Source: Neoroseomonas oryzicola (GTDB lineage: Bacteria; Pseudomonadota; Alphaproteobacteria; Acetobacterales; Acetobacteraceae). Taken from it: 64,000 nt of DNA. Below, one piece after another: positions 60,102-64,000 of the stretch (the stretch's first letter is position 1; each line of letters opens with the position of its first letter). The notes beneath the pieces were generated by a model, which was given only the letters and a program-made list of their open reading frames with translations, was not told where the DNA came from and did not search any database. The stretch covers positions 372,001-436,000 of the forward strand of contig NZ_JAAVUP010000001.1 in the NCBI RefSeq assembly GCF_012163135.1. The letters are read 5' to 3'. The position numbers were made by a program, and so were the translations under genes.

Positions 60102-61502
60102 ATGGCCGCCGTAACGCGCGAACTCGCCGCTTTCACCGCAGGGATCCGCTACGAAACCCTGCCCGCCGAGGTGCAGGAGCGCACCCGCTTCCTCGTCCTC
60201 GACCTGGTCGGCAACATGCTGCGCGGCCGTCACGATACCGAGAGCACCGCACCGCTGCTCGCCGCGGTCCGGTCCCTCGGCCTCGCGGCCGGGTCGGCGG
60301 CGGTGTTCGGGGACTCCGCGCGATACACGCCGGCCGGCGCGGCGCTGGTGAACGGCACCACGGCCCATTCGCTCGACTTCGACGACACCCACGCGGCCGG
60401 CACGCTGCATCCCGGCGCCCCGGTGATCCCGGCCGCGCTCGCCGCCGCGGAGATGGTCGGCGCTGACGGCAAGACGGTGCTCGCGGCGATCGTCGCGGGC
60501 TACGAGGTGACCTGCCGGCTCGCGCTTTCCCTGCCCGGCGGCGACCACTACGAGCGCGGCTACCACCCGACCGCGACCTGCGGCGCCTTCGGCGGCGCGG
60601 CGGCTGCCGCCCGCGTCTTCGGCCTGTCCACCGAGCAGGTGGAAAGCGCCTTCGGCATCGCGCTGTCCCAGGCGGCGGGCTCGCTGCAGTTCCTCAACAA
60701 CGGCGCCTGGACGAAGCGTTTCCAGGTTGGCTGGTCGGCGCTGAACGGCCTGACGGCCGCCTGCCTGGCGCGCGAGGGCTTCCGCGGCGCCGGCGAGGCG
60801 CTGGAAGGCCGCGCCGGCTTCCTTCGCGCCTATGCTCCGAACCCGAAGCCCGAGCGCGCGCTGCAGGGCCTCGGCACCGAGTGGGAGCTGATGGAGACGG
60901 CGGTGAAGCCCTATCCGTCCTGCCGCTACGGTCACGCCAATGTCGATGCGGCGCTGGCGCTGCGCGCCGAGCTCGGTCTCAAGGCCGAGGAGATCGAGAG
61001 CGTGACCATGGGCCTGCCCAACAAGGGCATGCTGCTGGTCGGCGCGCCGACTCAGTACAAGCAGAACCCGCAGAACATCGTGGACGGCCAGTTCTCCGGC
61101 CCCTTCGTCGTCGCCTGCGCGCTGGCGCGCGGCCATTTCGGCTGGGATTCCTACGCCTGGCTGCAGGATTCCGACCTGCGGACGCTGATGAAGAAGATTC
61201 TCCCGCAGGAGGACGCCGAGGTGGAAGCCGACTTCCCCGAATACATGTCGGGCAAGCTGACGGTGAAGGCGCGCGGCCAGACCTTCGTGAAGAAGGTCAA
61301 CGTGCCGAAGGGCGAGCCGGCCAACTTCCTGACCGAGGCCGAGCTGCGCGCGAAGTTCCATGGCCTCGCGGATGCGGTGCTGGGCGCGGATCGCGCGAAG
61401 CAGCTAGCGGATGCAGTGCTGAACCTCGACAAGGCGTCCGACGTGCACGGGATGCTGCGCCTCGGCGCGCCGATGATGGCCGCGCGCCTCGCCGGGGAGT
61501 AA
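60102..61502 (+). CDS. MmgE/PrpD family protein
   Basis: 466 residues, start with GGAGGA upstream. Opening LAAFTAGIRYETLPAEVQER, then HSLDFDDTHAAGTLHPGAPV, with the conserved histidine and aspartates of the family. Members include 2-methylcitrate dehydratase and other hydro-lyases. No prpBC genes are nearby, so the substrate is open. Single gene followed by tRNA-Ser. Confidence 0.9.
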   Translation: MAAVTRELAAFTAGIRYETLPAEVQERTRFLVLDLVGNMLRGRHDTESTAPLLAAVRSLGLAAGSAAVFGDSARYTPAGAALVNGTTAHSLDFDDTHAAGTLHPGAPVIPAALAAAEMVGADGKTVLAAIVAGYEVTCRLALSLPGGDHYERGYHPTATCGAFGGAAAAARVFGLSTEQVESAFGIALSQAAGSLQFLNNGAWTKRFQVGWSALNGLTAACLAREGFRGAGEALEGRAGFLRAYAPNPKPERALQGLGTEWELMETAVKPYPSCRYGHANVDAALALRAELGLKAEEIESVTMGLPNKGMLLVGAPTQYKQNPQNIVDGQFSGPFVVACALARGHFGWDSYAWLQDSDLRTLMKKILPQEDAEVEADFPEYMSGKLTVKARGQTFVKKVNVPKGEPANFLTEAELRAKFHGLADAVLGADRAKQLADAVLNLDKASDVHGMLRLGAPMMAARLAGE

Positions 61503-61520
61503 TCCCCGGCGCCCTGCCGG

Positions 61521-61610
61521 GATGGGTGGCCGAGCGGTTTAAGGCACCGGTCTTGAAAACCGGCGTGGGTTCACGCCCACCGTGGGTTCGAATCCCACCC
61601 CATCCGCCAT
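61521..61610 (+). tRNA. tRNA-Ser (TGA)
   Basis: 90 bases with encoded CCA. Acceptor GGATGGG pairs with CCCATCC. Loop CTTGAAA reads TGA, and there is the long variable arm typical of serine tRNAs. Confidence 0.96.
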
Positions 61611-61737
61611 GGCGGTGCAAGGCGGCTTCCGTGGCGCTTGCCACGGGGGCGCCGCCCCGCCACGTTGACGTCGATGCGCCGACGAGATCCCCTGCGATGA
61701 GGCCCGGGAGACCCGCAGCAGGCGGGGCAGGCCGTCC

Positions 61738-62553
61738 ATGACGGGCCTCGCCGGCCTGGCCGGGACGCTGGTGACGCTGGCCGCGGTGGGCGCCCTCGGC
61801 GCCGGCGGCTACGCCGCCTGGCGCTGGCGGTTCGAGCGCTCCCGCTTCCTGGTCTGCGTCCTCGGCATCGCCGCTGCCCTCGCCATCGTGCTGTCGCGCA
61901 CCACGTCGCTCGGCGCCGCCGCATGGCTGCGGCTGCTGCCCGATGCGGCGGCCATCGTCTTCTTCGTCGCGCTGCTGCGCGCCCTCGCGCGGCAGGACCG
62001 GTCCGCGCGCCGCATCGCCGCCTCTGCACACCAGAATTCCGTCACCGGCCTGCCCAACCGATCAGCCTTCGTCGCGCAGATGGCCCCCGCGCTGGCGCGC
62101 TGCCGGCGCGACGGCGTCCCGGCCGCGATCCTTGCCGTCGCGATCGACGGCCTCGGGGAGATCGAGGCCCGCCGCGGCCCCGCCACCGCCGAGGACGCGC
62201 TTCGCGACCTCGCCGCCGTGCTGCGCGACACCGCCCGGGCGGGGGACCTGCCGGGCCACCTGGCCCCCACCGTCGTCGCGGCGATGCTGCCCGGTACGAC
62301 CGCGGAGGCCGCCCAGCGCCTGGCCGAGCGCCTGCGCGCCCAGGTCGCCGAGCGCCTGCCGCACCCGTCCATGGACGGCAGCCGCATGACCGTCTCGATC
62401 GGCATCGCGGCGATCGACCAGGGTATCGGCCGCGCCACCCTGGACGAGGCGATGGATGCCGCCGAGACCGCGCTGATCCGCGTCATGGACGCCGGCGGGG
62501 ACGGCATCCGCCTGGCCGAGCCACCGCCCCACCGCCACGCCGAAGCCGCCTGA
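61738..62553 (+). CDS. Membrane-anchored degenerate GGDEF-domain protein
   Basis: 271 residues. Three N-terminal membrane segments, then a GGDEF fold recognised by NSVTGLPNRSAF and the C-terminal VSIGIAAI. The active-site GGDEF is replaced by APTVV in GHLAPTVVAAMLPGT, so diguanylate cyclase activity is very unlikely. It may bind a partner or nucleotide as a receptor. Fold call is fair, role unknown. Confidence 0.7.
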   Translation: MTGLAGLAGTLVTLAAVGALGAGGYAAWRWRFERSRFLVCVLGIAAALAIVLSRTTSLGAAAWLRLLPDAAAIVFFVALLRALARQDRSARRIAASAHQNSVTGLPNRSAFVAQMAPALARCRRDGVPAAILAVAIDGLGEIEARRGPATAEDALRDLAAVLRDTARAGDLPGHLAPTVVAAMLPGTTAEAAQRLAERLRAQVAERLPHPSMDGSRMTVSIGIAAIDQGIGRATLDEAMDAAETALIRVMDAGGDGIRLAEPPPHRHAEAA

Positions 62554-62606
62554 CACCCGCGCGAAGGGACGCGACGGCGTGACCAGGGCGCGATAATCTC
62601 CCCGGC

Positions 62607-63266
62607 GTGAACCTGCTCGCCCCTCCCCGCGCCCGGCTGCAAATCGAGGTCGTCTTCGACCTGGTCTGCCCCTGGTGCTACCTCGGCACGCGGCGCCTGC
62701 GCCGGGCGCTGCGCGCGCGGCCCGACATCGTCGCCGACATCCTCTGGCGCCCCTTCCTGCTGAACCCGGACATCCCGGCAGCCGGCCTGCCGCGGCAGGA
62801 TTTCCTCACCCGCAAGTTCGGCGGCGAGGAACGCGCGCGGCGCCTGCACGCGACGATCTCCGAACTCGGCCGCGCCGAGGGCGTGCCCTTCCGCTTCGAC
62901 CGCATCCTGCGCATGCCCTCGAGCCTCGATGCCCATCGCCTCGTCCGCTACGCGGCGCGCGAGGGTCAGGCCGACCAGATGGTCGAGGCGCTGTTCCACG
63001 GCTACTTCGCCGAGGGCCTCGACCTCGGCCACATCGACTCGCTGGTGCGTATAGCGACGCGCGTGGGGCTCGAACAAGGCGCGGTGCACCGCTTCCTCGA
63101 TTCGGGCGCCGAGGCCGATGCGGTGCATGCCGAGAACCTCCGCGCGCATCGCCTCGGCATCAATGGCGTGCCCTGTTTCGTCGTGGCCGGCCGCCACGCC
63201 ATCGCCGGCGCGCAGGAGCCGGAAGTCATCGAGCGCCTGATCGACGTCGCCCTCGTCGAAGGCTGA
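62607..63266 (+). CDS. DsbA family oxidoreductase (FrnE-like)
   Basis: 219 residues from a GTG. CPWC at 21-24 and the cis-proline loop GVPCFVVAG identify a thioredoxin-fold enzyme of the FrnE/2-hydroxychromene-2-carboxylate isomerase-related group. No signal peptide, so it is cytoplasmic. Substrate unknown. Confidence 0.88.
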   Translation: MNLLAPPRARLQIEVVFDLVCPWCYLGTRRLRRALRARPDIVADILWRPFLLNPDIPAAGLPRQDFLTRKFGGEERARRLHATISELGRAEGVPFRFDRILRMPSSLDAHRLVRYAAREGQADQMVEALFHGYFAEGLDLGHIDSLVRIATRVGLEQGAVHRFLDSGAEADAVHAENLRAHRLGINGVPCFVVAGRHAIAGAQEPEVIERLIDVALVEG

Positions 63267-63325
63267 CGGGCGGGGGTTGCGCTCCTCGCGCACCGCGTCT
63301 AGTTAGGCGGCCCCGCCGGGACGGG

Positions 63326-63401
63326 GGGCGCATAGCTCAGTGGTATGAGCGCCTGCTTGACACGCAGGAGGTCCGTGGTTCGATCCCACGTGCGCCCACC
63401 A
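63326..63401 (+). tRNA. tRNA-Val (GAC)
   Basis: 76 bases with encoded CCA. Acceptor GGGCGCA pairs with TGCGCCC. Loop TTGACAC reads GAC. Confidence 0.96.
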
Positions 63402-63502
63402 TTTCCTCTCTACAATTTGCCTCAAGCGCCGGCGCCCGCATCGGCGGGCTTGGTTGGCGCGCCGCGCACTGAACCGCTGGGCTCGGCGGATGGTGCGGGC
63501 AC

Positions 63503-63654
63503 GGTCGCGCATGCGCGATCCCGGCCCGAGGCGAGGCCTCGGGCCGCAGGATGACGCGCAGTGGTCCGCCGCGCCCTGCGACGTATCGGATGGTATCGTT
63601 GTTGGTTTGGGCTTGGTCGCGCATGCGCGTTCGCAGTCCGACGTAAGATGTCGG
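63503..63654 (+). repeat. Duplicated GGTCGCGCATGCGCG motif with trailing hairpins
   Basis: The 15-base palindrome-centred motif occurs at 63503-63517 and 63615-63629. Each copy is followed by a hairpin: a perfect 11-bp stem at 63522-63546 and CCGAC/GTCGG at 63638-63654. The 410-base gap from tRNA-Val to the last gene holds no reading frame that I believe. Confidence 0.6.
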
Positions 63655-63780
63655 CCTGCAGGGAGCGCCGGATTGCGTATGTCCGCCTCGGTGCCGGTGG
63701 GGCTTCGCCCACAGCGGAGCGGGTGCACGACGTTGCGAGTGACGTCCAGGTGCCGCTGATGCGGCCCGGCGTCCGGGGAG

Positions 63781-63803
63781 GCACGAAGGCCATGCCTTCG
63801 TGC
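63781..63803 (-). terminator. Inverted repeat behind the barrel gene
   Basis: GCACGAAGGC, CAT, GCCTTCGTGC: a perfect 10-bp stem 8 bases after the stop of the minus-strand gene. No T-run. Confidence 0.5.
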
Positions 63804-63811
63804 CAGCCACA

Positions 63812-64000
63812 TCAGAAGCGGTAACGGAATCCCACGACGAAGCTGTTCGCGCCTTCCCACACGCCGTTGTAGGTGCCGAAGATGCCGCTGCGGTGCATGT
63901 AGCGCAGCGCCACTTCGTACTGCGGATAATCCGGCAGCGCGAAGGTCAGCTCAGGCGAGAAGAAGTTCAGGAAGCGCGACTGGTTCGGCTCGGGCTTCTG
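63812..64000 (-). CDS. Outer-membrane beta-barrel protein, C-terminal part (PagL/acyloxyacyl hydrolase-like)
   Basis: Last 62 residues only; the 5' part is beyond the window. It ends GFRYRF with the terminal phenylalanine of barrel proteins recognised by BamA. YMHRSGIFGTYNGVWEGAN resembles the HxS-type C-terminal strand of lipid A 3-O-deacylase-like acyloxyacyl hydrolases. The family guess is tentative; barrel membership is more secure. Confidence 0.6.
   Translation of the reverse strand, partial: QKPEPNQSRFLNFFSPELTFALPDYPQYEVALRYMHRSGIFGTYNGVWEGANSFVVGFRYRF

Overview
The window is GC-rich, densely packed chromosomal DNA of an alphaproteobacterium. The closest fit is an Acetobacteraceae/Roseomonas-like member of the Rhodospirillales. 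This rests on base composition, the short alphaproteobacterial prolyl-tRNA synthetase, the complex I operon running on into birA, coaX, rnj and a DUF1467 gene, and the clpP-clpX-lon-hup order. This is inference from gene content; no rRNA marker is present. I see no prophage, insertion sequence, CRISPR array or plasmid function.

Region 1 (1-12790) is an accessory surface-polysaccharide locus. A regulator gene cut by the window edge is followed by tightly overlapping plus-strand genes: a class III aminotransferase, a secreted DUF4038 glycosidase-like protein, a polysaccharide pyruvyl transferase, a GT2 glycosyltransferase, a Wzx-like flippase and a GT-B glycosyltransferase. A convergent RfbC-like epimerase follows. 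A second plus-strand unit then encodes an Fe(II)/2-oxoglutarate oxygenase-like protein, a sugar C-methyltransferase, glucose-1-phosphate cytidylyltransferase and a PIG-L deacetylase. Together they suggest a branched, possibly pyruvylated polymer built in part from a CDP-activated C-methyl deoxysugar. The expected 4,6-dehydratase is not in the window.

Region 2 (12886-23674) holds a pirin, a secreted protein of unknown function, MazG, a molybdopterin oxidoreductase coupled to an amidase, DnaE and a HupE/UreJ protein. Region 3 (23738-46023) is minus strand: lolD-lolC-proS, then a long transcription unit nuoA-N, birA, coaX, rnj, a Sel1 lipoprotein and DUF1467. Between the last two groups lies a strong candidate small RNA (27170-27312).

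Region 4 (46186-56818) has tRNA-Asp and tRNA-Val, hup, lon, clpX, clpP, an MBL hydrolase, tatD, metG, holB and tmk, all minus. Region 5 (56862-64000) has a cell-wall group (D,D-carboxypeptidase, RlpA, lytic transglycosylase), an MmgE/PrpD protein, tRNA-Ser, a degenerate GGDEF protein, a DsbA-like oxidoreductase, tRNA-Val and the 3' end of an outer-membrane barrel gene.

Bipartite palindromic repeats recur behind stop codons at three sites (13841, 19236, 56051). Their base changes preserve pairing, which points to a mobile REP-like or terminator family. The most interesting items are the small-RNA candidate, this repeat family, and a duplicated upstream motif inside the polysaccharide locus.
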